64,000 nt of DNA. Source: Planctomycetota bacterium (lineage in GTDB: Bacteria > Planctomycetota > UBA1135 > GCA-002686595). The number at the start of each line of letters is the position of its first letter. Positions within the stretch are counted from its first letter, which is position 1. Of this stretch, positions 1 to 9,299 are shown one piece after another. Made by a program: the position numbers and the translations under genes. The DNA lies in contig DUDB01000017.1 in assembly GCA_012959525.1 (NCBI GenBank), forward strand, positions 845 through 64,844. The letters run 5' to 3'. The notes under the pieces are model-generated. The model had not been told where the DNA came from and did no database searches. It was given only the letters and a program-made list of their open reading frames with translations.

Positions 1-2
1 GG

Positions 3-980
3 CAGCCCCACGCATTCGGAGTGCGCAGGGCTCCTCCCTCAGGATCCAGTGAACTGGATTCCCAGGCGCACTATCAGGTCTCGTTTCTCGATCGCACGGA
101 GTTCCTGTCCGTGGCCGTCCCCGGAACCGACGGTCTGGCCCACTGGGGAGATGGGGGCCTGCTATCCGTGCGCTATCCGAAGGCTGCAGGTGATGGCAGC
201 CTCGGGGCGCTCGACCTACGAGGGCTCGAGGAGCGCCACGACCTGCAAGCCACGACGCTCTCCGTGGCCAAGGGAGCGCGGGTGGATCTCGGCGCCGGGT
301 CGGGCCTCTGCGTTCTGCGCGCCCAAGGGCGTGTGCACCTGGCGGGTCGCCTGGAACGCCAGATCGCACAGACGGATGAGCCCCGGCCGGGCCCCGCAAT
401 CCCGGGCCATCCCTACATGGATGGGGAGAGCCTGAGCCAGTGGCTGGAGCGAGCGCGCGCCGAGGACTGGCCCTGGACCGTGGTGATCGCCGGTGGAGAC
501 CTGGTGATTGATGGCGACCTGGTGGTGAACACTCCTTTGCTACTTGTGGCAGGCGGCTGGATTCGCGTGGAGGGGCGCGTCGACCAGCCCCCTGGGCAGC
601 TATGGCTCCTTAGCGAGGGGGGCGGCCTGCGCATGGATCCAACCGCCACGGTTCCAGATTTGGTGTTTGAGGTGCCCGACGGCAATCCTCTGAAACAGAC
701 CCTTCATCTGGCCGCCGTCAGCGCGCCCCTGCCTGCGCGCGTCATCTCCTACCGCTGGCTCGAACCCCTGGTGGGGGGCCGACAGGGGGCGGGGCGCTAC
801 GAGGTGAGCTACCTGCCCGCGACCGGCCCGGTTGAACGGGGGCGTGCGGTGGCCCACCCCAGGCTTCTGGAAGGTGAGGGACCCGTGCGGGTTCTGTTGG
901 AGTTGTTCGTCCCACCGGGTCCGCTCTGGGATCCCCCGAGCCTCGACTTCGTGACCCTGCGCTGGGCCACGGGCCGCTAA
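3..980 (+). CDS. Exported beta-rich protein, 5' end outside window
   Basis: I do not recognise a named family. The frame is open to the left edge of the window, so the true start may lie upstream; the first internal start is GTG at 21. The middle of the protein (about residues 65-200) shows short alternating strands of the type 'LSVAKGARVDLGAG', 'VHLAGRL', 'LVIDGDLVV', 'WIRVEGRV'. That is the rhythm of a right-handed beta-helix or polymer-forming repeat. The same rhythm ('G.V.I.G.L.') recurs in the two giant lipoproteins at 12.4-19.1 kb. The stop lies 8 bases before the prepilin peptidase start, so the two are probably co-transcribed and the product may belong to the pilus or secretion set. 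Function is unknown. Confidence 0.6.
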   Translation, partial: QPHAFGVRRAPPSGSSELDSQAHYQVSFLDRTEFLSVAVPGTDGLAHWGDGGLLSVRYPKAAGDGSLGALDLRGLEERHDLQATTLSVAKGARVDLGAGSGLCVLRAQGRVHLAGRLERQIAQTDEPRPGPAIPGHPYMDGESLSQWLERARAEDWPWTVVIAGGDLVIDGDLVVNTPLLLVAGGWIRVEGRVDQPPGQLWLLSEGGGLRMDPTATVPDLVFEVPDGNPLKQTLHLAAVSAPLPARVISYRWLEPLVGGRQGAGRYEVSYLPATGPVERGRAVAHPRLLEGEGPVRVLLELFVPPGPLWDPPSLDFVTLRWATGR

Positions 981-988
981 ACCTCTCC

Positions 989-1912
989 ATGAATCTCAGC
1001 GAACTCCCCGCCGGTTCCGTCGCCCTTGCCTGGGCCCTCATGGGCTTGATGGTCGGCTCCTTTCTGAACGTCTGCATCTATCGCCTGCCGCGAGAGGGGA
1101 TGAGCGTGGGCCGTCCGCGTCGCAGCCACTGCCCCGCCTGCAACACGGAATTGGGCTGGATCGAGAACGTCCCCCTGCTCTCCTGGATCATCCAGGCTGG
1201 CCGCTGCCGGACCTGCAGCGCCCGGATCAGCCTGCGCTATCCACTCGTCGAGATCTCAAACGCCGGGCTCTGGTACCTGGCGGCTAGCTTGGCGGGGCCG
1301 AATGCCTGGCCTCTGTGGTGCTGCTGGTCGGTCGTGCTCTCCGGCTTGCTTGTGGCCAGCATGGTCGACTTTGATTGTTTTCAGATCCCCGATGAAGTCT
1401 CCCTTGGAGGATGTGTGCTGGCGCCCCTGGCCTGCCTGTGGGTTCCCGGCCTTCAGGGCGAGACTTTACTCGCCCTAGTTCTCTCTGATGATCCTGGAGG
1501 CGGGGTGGACCGCGTTGGTGCACTACTGGCGTGCTTGGCCGGTATGGGCGTGGGGGCCTGTGTGCTGCTCCTCATCGGCGCGCTGGGCAAGAAGCTCTAC
1601 GGAGCCGAGGCCATGGGCCTGGGGGACGTGAAGCTGCTAGCGGCCGGGGGCGGCTTTGTGGGGCCCGGTGGGGCTCTCGCCGCTCTGGCCGTGGCGGCCC
1701 TGGTGGCCTCGGTCTTCGGGCTCCTTAACATGCTCCGGTTCTTCATTCTCAGTCGTTCCCGGGCTCGGGGGCGCGGACGGTCTGCCGGGATCCGACGGTC
1801 CCTGCGCGTGGCACGCCTGGCGGGGCGCTATTTGCCTTTTGGTCCCTTCCTCGGACTTGGAATTGGAATCGTGCTCCTAGCTTGGGATGATCTGAGCATC
1901 CTGTGGATCTGA
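989..1912 (+). CDS. pilD: Prepilin peptidase / leader methyltransferase (A24 aspartic protease)
   Basis: This inner-membrane enzyme cleaves the short positively charged leader of type IV prepilins and N-methylates the new first residue. At 307 residues it has family length. The sequence shows the N-terminal 'GSFLNVCIYRLP' signature at about residues 23-34, and a cytoplasmic loop with two cysteine pairs (CPAC and CRTC, about residues 49-75) that bind zinc in the long form of the family. The first catalytic aspartate is in 'MVDFDCFQIPDE' and the second in the 'GLGDVK' motif near residue 210. Several hydrophobic segments follow. It sits 8 bases after the preceding gene and about 3 kb upstream of pilT, pilB, pilC and the pilin at 9.5 kb, its likely substrate. 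Confidence 0.93.
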   Translation: MNLSELPAGSVALAWALMGLMVGSFLNVCIYRLPREGMSVGRPRRSHCPACNTELGWIENVPLLSWIIQAGRCRTCSARISLRYPLVEISNAGLWYLAASLAGPNAWPLWCCWSVVLSGLLVASMVDFDCFQIPDEVSLGGCVLAPLACLWVPGLQGETLLALVLSDDPGGGVDRVGALLACLAGMGVGACVLLLIGALGKKLYGAEAMGLGDVKLLAAGGGFVGPGGALAALAVAALVASVFGLLNMLRFFILSRSRARGRGRSAGIRRSLRVARLAGRYLPFGPFLGLGIGIVLLAWDDLSILWI

Positions 1913-1970
1913 TTCCAAGCGGACAGACCCGGGAGTCACAACTGGACCCGAACAGCAAGGGGGAATTCTC

Positions 1971-2630
1971 ATGTCCGAACGCACGTTGATGACAGGCTCC
2001 AGAAGTCTGCTCCTCTTGGCCAGTCTGCTTACGGGCTGCGCCGCCACGCCATCGAAGAGCCTGACCCTGGAGGGCCATCAAGAACTTCGCGCCCAGAACA
2101 CGGCTCTGACCAAGGACATGGCTCGGCTCCAGAACGAGTGCGACCGTCTGGCAGAAGCGCTTGAGGCGACCACACTCGAATTGGAGAGCCGCGATGCCGT
2201 GAGTACCGCATTTCCGGATCTGGAAGCGGAGGGTATCTCGGTGGATCTGCGCGGTGGGGACGTGGTGTTCACCATTCCCACCTCCGTGACCTTCGGATCG
2301 GGCAAGGCGTCCGTCAGTCGTCCTGGACAAGAGGCCCTACGAACCCTCGCCCGACGACTGAGATCGGAGTTCACGGGTGATGCGCGATTCCACGTGGAGG
2401 GGCACACGGATTCCGATCCCATCCGCAGCTCGGGATTCAAGTCCAACCGTGATCTGTCCCTCAAGCGCTCCATGGCGGTCGTGGACTTCTTGGTCAAGGA
2501 GTGCAAGATCGCTGACGAGCGGTTCGTCGTGGCGGGCTATGGGCCTCACTGGCCCCTCGTGCCCAATGACGGCGCGGCCAATAAGGCCAAGAACCGCCGC
2601 GTGGAATTGGTGGTTCGTCGGGGCCAGTAG
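1971..2630 (+). CDS. OmpA-family peptidoglycan-associated lipoprotein
   Basis: The protein has 219 residues. The N-terminus is a lipoprotein signal ending in the lipobox 'LLTGC', so the mature protein should be lipid-anchored in an envelope membrane. Residues of about 33-75 are charged and heptad-like ('QELRAQNTALTKDMARLQNE'), predicting a coiled coil. The C-terminal half (about 110-215) is an OmpA/MotB domain with 'FHVEGHTDSDPI' and the closing 'NKAKNRRVEL', which binds peptidoglycan. A good ribosome binding site (AAGGGGG) precedes the ATG. The coiled coil followed by an OmpA domain could anchor the envelope near the pilus machine, but that role is inferred only from location. Confidence 0.85.
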   Translation: MSERTLMTGSRSLLLLASLLTGCAATPSKSLTLEGHQELRAQNTALTKDMARLQNECDRLAEALEATTLELESRDAVSTAFPDLEAEGISVDLRGGDVVFTIPTSVTFGSGKASVSRPGQEALRTLARRLRSEFTGDARFHVEGHTDSDPIRSSGFKSNRDLSLKRSMAVVDFLVKECKIADERFVVAGYGPHWPLVPNDGAANKAKNRRVELVVRRGQ

Positions 2631-2934
2631 GAATTCGCAATTGCATGTAGAGCCGGACGGGCCATACCGACAGGAGGGCCGGCCCGGCACCGCGAAGGAG
2701 TTCCTTGGCGTGGTCCGCTCCTGGCCAGCGACGCGAAGTCGGGATGCGATTTCCGGAGCGACTCCTCTTCACAGTAGACCTGCCCAAAAACCGGGGCATG
2801 GGTAGGATGGAGACTGCTCTTTACCGACCGTTCCGCTAGGAGCGGTCCGTGGTTCCATAGTCCTCACTCCGCTGTCCCGCACCTGCTTCGGCGCACATGC
2901 ACCGAGTACGCGGGGATTCCCCTTCAGAGTCCTC
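2631..2934. other. Non-coding gap between ompA-like gene and EF-G-like gene
   Basis: About 300 bases without a supported gene. The open frames here are short and lack family features. I looked for a promoter and a terminator and found none convincing; there is only a small 5-bp hairpin (CCGCT/AGCGG) near 2834-2846. It probably holds the promoter and leader of the EF-G-like gene. Confidence 0.4.
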
Positions 2935-4941
2935 ATGACCCAACTCAAGTCACTCCGTAACATCGCTTTCGTGGGCCACCCCTCCGTGGGCAAAACCACT
3001 CTCGTGGACGCCTTTGCTCACTTGGTCGGGGCCTCTCCACGCAAGGGATCAGTAGCCGACAAGAGCAGCATCTGTGATACGGAGCCTGAGGAGCAGGATA
3101 AGCAACACACGCTGCAGTTAGCGTCGGTGTGGGCTGAGTACAAAGACTGTGTCTGGACCCTGGTGGATACTCCGGGCTATCCCGAGTTCATCTCCGAGGT
3201 TCAGTCGGCCATGTTCTGCGCGGATCTTGTCGTAGGGGTTGTCAGTTGCGCGAGCGGCACCACGTTCAACCTGCGCACCAAGATGAAGAATGCCCTGGCC
3301 ATGGGGCGGGGGCGGGCGATCATCCTGACACACCTCGACGGCGAAAATGTGGACTTTGAGACGTCTATCGCCGACCTGCGCCGTGGAGTGGGGGAGCAGT
3401 GCGTGCCGGTGCTCCTACCTGATGGGAGTGGCGCAGCATTCAGCTCCGTAGGTCGCACAATCCTCAATCCCGAGAGCGAGTGGGCCGGGAGGCTCAAGGA
3501 TCGCGTGATGGATGGCTGCGAGGACGAGGATCTGTTGATGGCGTACCTCGAAAACCAGGAGCTGACCGAAGAGCAACTGGAAGAGCACATGCCGAAGGCT
3601 ATCGCTACAGGGAACTTGGTCCCCGTACTCGTGTGCAACCCCGAGAGTGGCTTGGCCGTGGACCGTGCTCTGGAGTATCTGCGGCGATTCGCCCCCAGCC
3701 CGGCTTGCCGGCCTACCCTGAATGGCGATGGCGAGGTCGTCGAACCCGACCCGACTGGGGTCTTGGCCGGCACCGTATTCAGCGTGGCCAGCGACCCGCA
3801 CGTGGGCAAGATCTGCATGGTTCGCATTCATCGGGGCACGCTGACCACAAGTGACCACGTCGTCTCTGCCGATGGGGGCAAGGGTGAGAAGCTGGGCGGG
3901 CTGTTCCGCATGGTGGGCAAAAACCGGGAGACCGTGGACTCTGCAGGTCCCGGGGACGTGGTGGCCTTCTCCAAGGTGGAAGGCCTGCCTATCTGGGCGG
4001 GTTTCACATCCGCTGGAGGGGACGTCCTGTCTGTACCCGCGCCGACTCCGCCCAACCCCATGGTGGGATTGGCCGTGACCCCCAAGTCCCGCGCCGATGA
4101 GCAGAAGATCGGTGAATCCTTGAACAAGCTCCTGACCGAGGATCCCACCTTGCACCTGGTTCACGACCCCGACACCCACGAGGTTGTGGTGCAGGGAATG
4201 AGCGATCTACACCTGCAGCTGCTGTTCGATCGCCTGCAGCGGCGGTTTGGCGTGGGGGTCGAGACGACCCTGCCCCGCATCGCCTACAGGGAGACGATCT
4301 CCAAGAGTTCGCAGGGCCATCACCGCCACAGGAAGCAGAGTGGTGGGCGCGGTCAGTTTGGAGAGTGCTACTTGCGACTCAAGCCCCTTCCCCAGGGCAG
4401 TGGAGTGGTGTTCAAGGACTCCGTGGTGGGAGGGTCAATCCCTCGGAACCTGATTCCCGCCGTGGACAAGGGGATCCATGAGGTCTGCGCGGAGGGAATC
4501 CTCACGAACGGCTCAGTGGTGGACGTGGAGGCCGAGGTCTACGATGGCAAGTTCCACGCGGTGGATTCCGATGAGGGCAGCTTCAGGATGGCGGGCGCCC
4601 GTGCCTTCGCAGATGGTTTTGAGAAGGCCAAGCCCGTGCTTCTCGAGCCGATCATGAAGCTGGAGATCCACGTGCCCACGGATGACGCTGGCACGATCTT
4701 CAGCGATCTGACCAGTCAGCGCCGTGGTCACGTCCTCGACCAATCCAATGAGGAGGACGGTGCCATCACCGTGATCGTGGCCGAGGCGCCCCTATCCCTG
4801 GTTCAGACCTACCATCGGGACCTCAAGTCCCAGACGGCCGGCGAGGGCTCCTATCTGATGGACTTCGCGCGCTTTGCTCCCATGCCGGCAGCTGAGCAGG
4901 TCAAGATTCTGGCCGTGGTCGGCAAGCGCCAGGCAGAGTAG
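2935..4941 (+). CDS. Elongation factor G-like GTPase (EF-G2 type)
   Basis: A 668-residue translational GTPase with the EF-G domain order: G domain (1-260), domain II (about 270-380), domain III, domain IV with 'KQSGGRGQFGE', and domain V. The P-loop 'GHPSVGKTTL' is intact near residue 14. Two motifs differ from canonical EF-G. The switch II sequence is DTPGYPEF (about 78-85), with tyrosine where EF-G has the catalytic histidine of DTPGH. The guanine-recognition motif reads THLD (about 132-135) instead of NKxD. Known EF-G2/FusA2-like paralogues share the switch II change. It is therefore likely a second, non-housekeeping EF-G, perhaps acting in ribosome recycling or stress; the function is inferred. 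It stands alone between the pilD and pilT groups. Confidence 0.88.
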   Translation: MTQLKSLRNIAFVGHPSVGKTTLVDAFAHLVGASPRKGSVADKSSICDTEPEEQDKQHTLQLASVWAEYKDCVWTLVDTPGYPEFISEVQSAMFCADLVVGVVSCASGTTFNLRTKMKNALAMGRGRAIILTHLDGENVDFETSIADLRRGVGEQCVPVLLPDGSGAAFSSVGRTILNPESEWAGRLKDRVMDGCEDEDLLMAYLENQELTEEQLEEHMPKAIATGNLVPVLVCNPESGLAVDRALEYLRRFAPSPACRPTLNGDGEVVEPDPTGVLAGTVFSVASDPHVGKICMVRIHRGTLTTSDHVVSADGGKGEKLGGLFRMVGKNRETVDSAGPGDVVAFSKVEGLPIWAGFTSAGGDVLSVPAPTPPNPMVGLAVTPKSRADEQKIGESLNKLLTEDPTLHLVHDPDTHEVVVQGMSDLHLQLLFDRLQRRFGVGVETTLPRIAYRETISKSSQGHHRHRKQSGGRGQFGECYLRLKPLPQGSGVVFKDSVVGGSIPRNLIPAVDKGIHEVCAEGILTNGSVVDVEAEVYDGKFHAVDSDEGSFRMAGARAFADGFEKAKPVLLEPIMKLEIHVPTDDAGTIFSDLTSQRRGHVLDQSNEEDGAITVIVAEAPLSLVQTYHRDLKSQTAGEGSYLMDFARFAPMPAAEQVKILAVVGKRQAE

Positions 4942-5196
4942 CCGGAGGGGGGCGCTCCTCGCGGACGGCTGCCCTGCTAGGAGGCCGCCCCCGGAGGGGA
5001 GGCGGTGAATTGTGTCTCAAATGGGGACGCGCCCTGAGGCCGGGTCGGGATCCCTGCGGGGCCGGCTCATGGGGAGTTGACGGATTGTCCCACCGTCGCC
5101 GGGTTTTCTCAGGTTCCAACCCCGTAGGGCCGATGAAGAGGACATGGCTCCTAGCGCCCTCAGTGCCCTCCCAGAGCCCTCGGAGATGAACCGACA

Positions 5197-6261
5197 ATGA
5201 TCACCATGGAAGAACTACTGGCGCTGATGGTGCGCCAGAGAGGCAGCGACCTGCACGTATCCGTGGGGAGCCCCCCCCGGATTCGGGTGGATGGCGAACT
5301 GCTTCCCGTAGAGTGCGACACCCTCGCCGAGGAGGACTCACGCCGCCTGGTGACCAGCATCCTGAACACGGAGCAGATCGCGCGTTTCGATTCAGACCTG
5401 GAGCTTGATTGTTCGATCGGTCTCGAAGGCTTCGGACGCTTCCGTGTCAACGTATTCCACCAGCAGGGGGCGGCGGCCTGTGTGCTGCGCTCGATTCCGA
5501 GCGTGACCCCTGATTTTGAGACCCTCGGTGTGCCCGTGGAGACGGCCCGACGCATCTGTGCCATGCAGTCGGGTCTCGTCTTGGTAACCGGGGCCACGGG
5601 GTCCGGCAAATCCACCACCCTGGCGGCCATGATTGACCACATCAATCAGACCAGACAGGCCCACATCGTCACGATCGAGGACCCGGTCGAGTTCACCCAT
5701 GTTCACAAGCACTGCCTTGTGAACCAGCGCGAGATCGGAGGCGATACCCATAGCTTCAAGTCCGCCCTGCGCTCGGTCCTGCGCCAGGATCCGGACGTCG
5801 TGCTGGTGGGGGAGCTGCGCGACCACGAGACCATCGAAGCAGCACTCACCCTGGCCGAAACCGGGCACCTGACCTTCGCCACCCTGCACACGTCCGATGC
5901 CGTCCAGACCATCAACCGCATCATCGACGTCTTTCCATCCCACCAGCAGGCCCAGGTGCGCACGATGCTCTCCTTCTCCCTGCAGGCCGTCTTCAGCCAG
6001 AAACTGGTGAAGAGCGCCTCGGGTACCGGTCGCCACATGGCGGCGGAGATCCTGCTGGCCAACTCGGGGGTCCGCGCTCAGATTCGCGACGGCAAGGCTC
6101 ACCAGATCTATTCGGCCATCCAGACCGGAGGCCGCATGGGCATGTGCACCATGGCCCAGTCCCTCGCCGCACTGGTTCAGAGCGGGAAGATCCAGATGGC
6201 CGATGCCGAGGTCGCCATCGGGGATCCCAGCGAACTGCACTCCGCGGTGAAGGCTGCCTAG
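5197..6261 (+). CDS. pilT: Type IV pilus retraction ATPase PilT
   Basis: A hexameric cytoplasmic ATPase that powers pilus depolymerisation and retraction. At 354 residues it matches PilT. The sequence shows the start 'LLALMVRQRGSDLHVSVG', Walker A 'GATGSGKSTT' (about 132-141), the Asp box 'TIEDPVEF', Walker B 'DPDVVLVGELRD', the His box 'GHLTFATLHTSDA', and the C-terminal helix 'RDGKAHQIYSAIQTG' that resembles the PilT-specific AIRNLIRE region. It lacks the N-terminal MshEN domain and the zinc motif of PilB, which supports the retraction assignment. It is the first gene of the pilus cluster and is followed after two bases by pilB, so the two are probably translationally linked. Confidence 0.93.
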   Translation: MITMEELLALMVRQRGSDLHVSVGSPPRIRVDGELLPVECDTLAEEDSRRLVTSILNTEQIARFDSDLELDCSIGLEGFGRFRVNVFHQQGAAACVLRSIPSVTPDFETLGVPVETARRICAMQSGLVLVTGATGSGKSTTLAAMIDHINQTRQAHIVTIEDPVEFTHVHKHCLVNQREIGGDTHSFKSALRSVLRQDPDVVLVGELRDHETIEAALTLAETGHLTFATLHTSDAVQTINRIIDVFPSHQQAQVRTMLSFSLQAVFSQKLVKSASGTGRHMAAEILLANSGVRAQIRDGKAHQIYSAIQTGGRMGMCTMAQSLAALVQSGKIQMADAEVAIGDPSELHSAVKAA

Positions 6262-6263
6262 CC

Positions 6264-7964
6264 GTGCTGCACTCCAACAAAGTTCGACGCCTGCTCCTCA
6301 AGGGTGATCTCATCAGCAATGAGCAGTGGGAAGCCGCCCAGGAAGTGGGCGGCGATGCCGTGCAGACCTTGATTGAGCAAGGCGTACTGAGTGAAGAGGG
6401 CATCGCTGAAACGGTCTGTGGTGCTGCAGGAATAGCGCCCATCAACCTTGGTCAGATCGTGCCCGATCCCGAGGCCCTAGCCTCCATATCCGAGGCGGAA
6501 TGCAAGCGCCGTCGAGTCCTGCCCCTGACCAAGAACGTCGACATGCTGACCCTTGCCGTCACCGACCCCTTCGACGTGCTGTTGTTCGATGACATTCGGC
6601 GTGAGACGGGCTGCTACGTGCGCACGGTCTATGCGAGCGCCCCGGCCCTGTCCGCGGCTCTGGATGCGGCATTCGACCACGGAGCCAAGCAGGTGGCGGA
6701 GATGATGGAGGAGGTCTCCGTCTCCGAAGACGTTCATATCGAGGAGCAGGAGGAGACCCAGGACATCGCCCAGGAGGGTGGTGAGGAGAGCGAAGCACCG
6801 GCGGTCAAGCTCGCGAACCTGATCCTCTTGCGGGCCCTCAAGGCCAAGGCAAGCGACATTCACATCGAGCCCGGGGAGCGATCCGTTGGCGTGCGCTACC
6901 GAATCGACGGCCGCATGCGCGCCATCATGTCGCCTCCCAAGGCCATTCTGCCCTCCCTGACCTCACGCCTGAAGATCCTGGCCAAGCTCGACATCGCCGA
7001 GCGCCAGGTGCCCCAGGACGGCAAGTTCCAGGTCCGCTACGAGGGCCGGTCGATCGACTGCCGACTCTCCGTTCTGCCCGTAGTGGGGGGGGAGAAATGC
7101 GTGATTCGGATTCTCGACGCCGGATCCATGGCCATGGCCCTCGACAGCATGGGGTACGAACCCAAGTGTTTGGAGGACATCCGCGAGGCCATCGAATCGC
7201 CTTACGGAATGCTCTTGGTGACGGGACCCACGGGTAGCGGAAAGTCCACCACCCTCTACTCCTGCGTGCAGGCTGTCGCCTCAGAGGAGATCAACGTGAC
7301 CACCGTCGAGGACCCGGTCGAGTATCAGATGGACGGCATCAATCAGGTGCCCGTGAATCCCAAGCGCGGTCTGACTTTCGCCGGTGCCCTGCGTTCGATC
7401 TTGCGTCAGGACCCGGACGTGGTGCTGTTGGGTGAGATCCGGGACAAGGAGACAGCCGACATCGCGGTCAAGGCCGCCCTTACCGGCCACTTGGTGCTCT
7501 CCACCCTGCACACCAATGATGCACCTGGCACGATCTCCCGTCTGGCCGACATGGGCGTCGACCCGTTCATGGTGTCCAGCTCGGTTCTGTGCGTGTGTGC
7601 ACAGCGACTTGGCCGTCGACTGTGCACCCACTGCCGCACACCCGTCGACCGGCCCCCGCTTGAGAAGCTGGAGGAGTGGGGACTGCAGCCTGACGATCTG
7701 CTTGAGGAGCACACCTTCTACGAAGCGGATCCAGCCGGTTGCCGCCAGTGCAATCAGGGTTACCTGGGCCGTTTCCCGATCTTCGAGACCATGAAGATCT
7801 CCCCCGAAATCAAGCGCATGATCATCGAGGGCGACTCGAAGGCTGATCTCAAGGACCAAGCGGTCGAGGAAGGCATGTTGACCCTGCGGCGCGTGGGAAT
7901 GCTGAACGCCGCACGAGGCGTGACCACGATCGAAGAAATCCTGCGCGTGACCCTAGGCGACTGA
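6264..7964 (+). CDS. pilB: Type IV pilus assembly ATPase PilB (GspE family)
   Basis: A cytoplasmic ATPase that drives pilus extension. I chose GTG at 6264, two bases after the pilT stop, because upstream residues in this frame only shadow pilT. The 566-residue product begins with an MshEN-type N-terminal domain ('LISNEQWEAAQEVGG', 'PLTKNVDMLTLAVTDPFDV'; in some homologues this domain binds c-di-GMP), followed by an acidic linker rich in Glu (about 150-180). Then come Walker A 'GPTGSGKSTT' near 320, 'TVEDPVEYQ', Walker B 'DPDVVLLGEIRD', the His box 'GHLVLSTLHTNDA', and a tetracysteine zinc site (CTHC and CRQC) at about 450-495. It is in one operon with pilT and pilC. Confidence 0.92.
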   Translation: MLHSNKVRRLLLKGDLISNEQWEAAQEVGGDAVQTLIEQGVLSEEGIAETVCGAAGIAPINLGQIVPDPEALASISEAECKRRRVLPLTKNVDMLTLAVTDPFDVLLFDDIRRETGCYVRTVYASAPALSAALDAAFDHGAKQVAEMMEEVSVSEDVHIEEQEETQDIAQEGGEESEAPAVKLANLILLRALKAKASDIHIEPGERSVGVRYRIDGRMRAIMSPPKAILPSLTSRLKILAKLDIAERQVPQDGKFQVRYEGRSIDCRLSVLPVVGGEKCVIRILDAGSMAMALDSMGYEPKCLEDIREAIESPYGMLLVTGPTGSGKSTTLYSCVQAVASEEINVTTVEDPVEYQMDGINQVPVNPKRGLTFAGALRSILRQDPDVVLLGEIRDKETADIAVKAALTGHLVLSTLHTNDAPGTISRLADMGVDPFMVSSSVLCVCAQRLGRRLCTHCRTPVDRPPLEKLEEWGLQPDDLLEEHTFYEADPAGCRQCNQGYLGRFPIFETMKISPEIKRMIIEGDSKADLKDQAVEEGMLTLRRVGMLNAARGVTTIEEILRVTLGD

Positions 7965-7987
7965 CCCGATCCCCCCCCCGAAATACC

Positions 7988-9217
7988 GTGAACCACTTCA
8001 AGTACGCTGCCAAGAGTCCCCAAGGGAAACGCGTGGAGGGCACCATCAGTGCCGCGACCAAGGCGGAAGCCCTCGCCGAGTTGCGCTCCAAGAACCTTGT
8101 TCTGCTGAGCCTGGACGAGGCTGGCGGCACAGGTGGCATCGGCGCTCGCTGGCGCTTCGGGCCACGCAAGCCCAAGGTGAAGGCCCGCAAGGGCGAGTTG
8201 GTCATCTTTACGCGGCAGCTGGCCACCATGGTGGGGGCGGGGTTGTCCCTGCTCGAGTCCCTGGAGGTGCTGGGGCAACAGGCGGAATCACCAGGTATGA
8301 AGGCCGCATGCGAGAGCATGGTTGCCGATCTGCGGGGGGGCTCGGACCTGTCCCAAGCCATGGAGCGCTGCCCGAGGGTGTTCACACACCTGTACGCCAA
8401 CATGGTCAAGGCTGGGGAGGTCTCCGGCCAAATGGACGTCATCCTTGAGCGCTTGGCGGACTATGAGGAGCAGTCCGAAGCCCTTTCACGTGAGATTCGT
8501 TCCGCCATGACCTACCCGGTCATCTCCATGATCCTCGTGCTCGGGATCACAGCCTTCCTGATGGTTGGCGTTGTGCCCACTTTCAAAGAGGTGTTTGAGA
8601 GTATGGACTCCGAACTGCCTGCGATTACGGAATTCGTCTTGGATCTCTCGCGTTCACTGCGTGAAAACGCAGGGGTGATCTTGTTGAGCCTGATCGGTCT
8701 GACCGGCACGCTGGTGATGCTCACCAAGACTCGCAAGGGTGCCTATCTTTGGGACCGCCTGCTCTTGAACGTGCCTGTGTTCGGGCCACTAATAAAAAAA
8801 GTCTGCCTGGCCCGGTTCAGCCGCACGTTTTCCACTCTCATCCGCTCCGGCGTGCCCATCATGTCCACCTTGGACATCGTGGGGCATACGGCGGGGAACC
8901 GGGTCGTGTCCCGGGCGGTGGCGAAGTCCCGAGACAGCGTTCGCAACGGAGACCTGCTCTCTGAGCCCCTAGCCAGCGAACCGGTCTTTCCGCCCATGGT
9001 GGTGCGGATGATCGCGATCGGTGAGCGCACGGGGGCCCTAGAGGTCCTGTTGGAGAAGATCGCCGAGTTCTACGACGCTCAGGTCAAGGCCCAGGTCAAG
9101 GCCCTGACCTCCCTGATCGAACCCATCCTGATCTCAGTCATGGGGATCGTTGTGGGTACCGTGGTGCTGTCCATCTTCATTCCCATCCTGGAAATGGCCG
9201 GCAAGGCCGGCTCGTAG
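7988..9217 (+). CDS. pilC: Type IV pilus inner-membrane platform protein PilC (GspF family)
   Basis: The platform protein couples the PilB and PilT motors to pilin insertion. The GTG start at 7988 follows pilB by 23 bases. The 409 residues contain two T2SSF domains: the first around 70-195 ('ELVIFTRQLATMVGAGLSLL') and the second around 270-400 ('ARFSRTFSTLIRSGVPIMST'). Hydrophobic segments near 175-200, 225-245 and 380-400 fit the usual three-helix topology. The N-terminus 'MNHFKYAAKSPQGKRVEGTI' is characteristic of PilC/GspF. It is the last gene before the separately structured leader of the pilin. Confidence 0.93.
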   Translation: MNHFKYAAKSPQGKRVEGTISAATKAEALAELRSKNLVLLSLDEAGGTGGIGARWRFGPRKPKVKARKGELVIFTRQLATMVGAGLSLLESLEVLGQQAESPGMKAACESMVADLRGGSDLSQAMERCPRVFTHLYANMVKAGEVSGQMDVILERLADYEEQSEALSREIRSAMTYPVISMILVLGITAFLMVGVVPTFKEVFESMDSELPAITEFVLDLSRSLRENAGVILLSLIGLTGTLVMLTKTRKGAYLWDRLLLNVPVFGPLIKKVCLARFSRTFSTLIRSGVPIMSTLDIVGHTAGNRVVSRAVAKSRDSVRNGDLLSEPLASEPVFPPMVVRMIAIGERTGALEVLLEKIAEFYDAQVKAQVKALTSLIEPILISVMGIVVGTVVLSIFIPILEMAGKAGS

Positions 9218-9299
9218 CAGGTGCAGGGGCTATGGCCCGGTCCCGTTTTGGGACACCTTGGGCCGAATAATGGGGCTTGGATTTAAGGGAACTGGCGAG

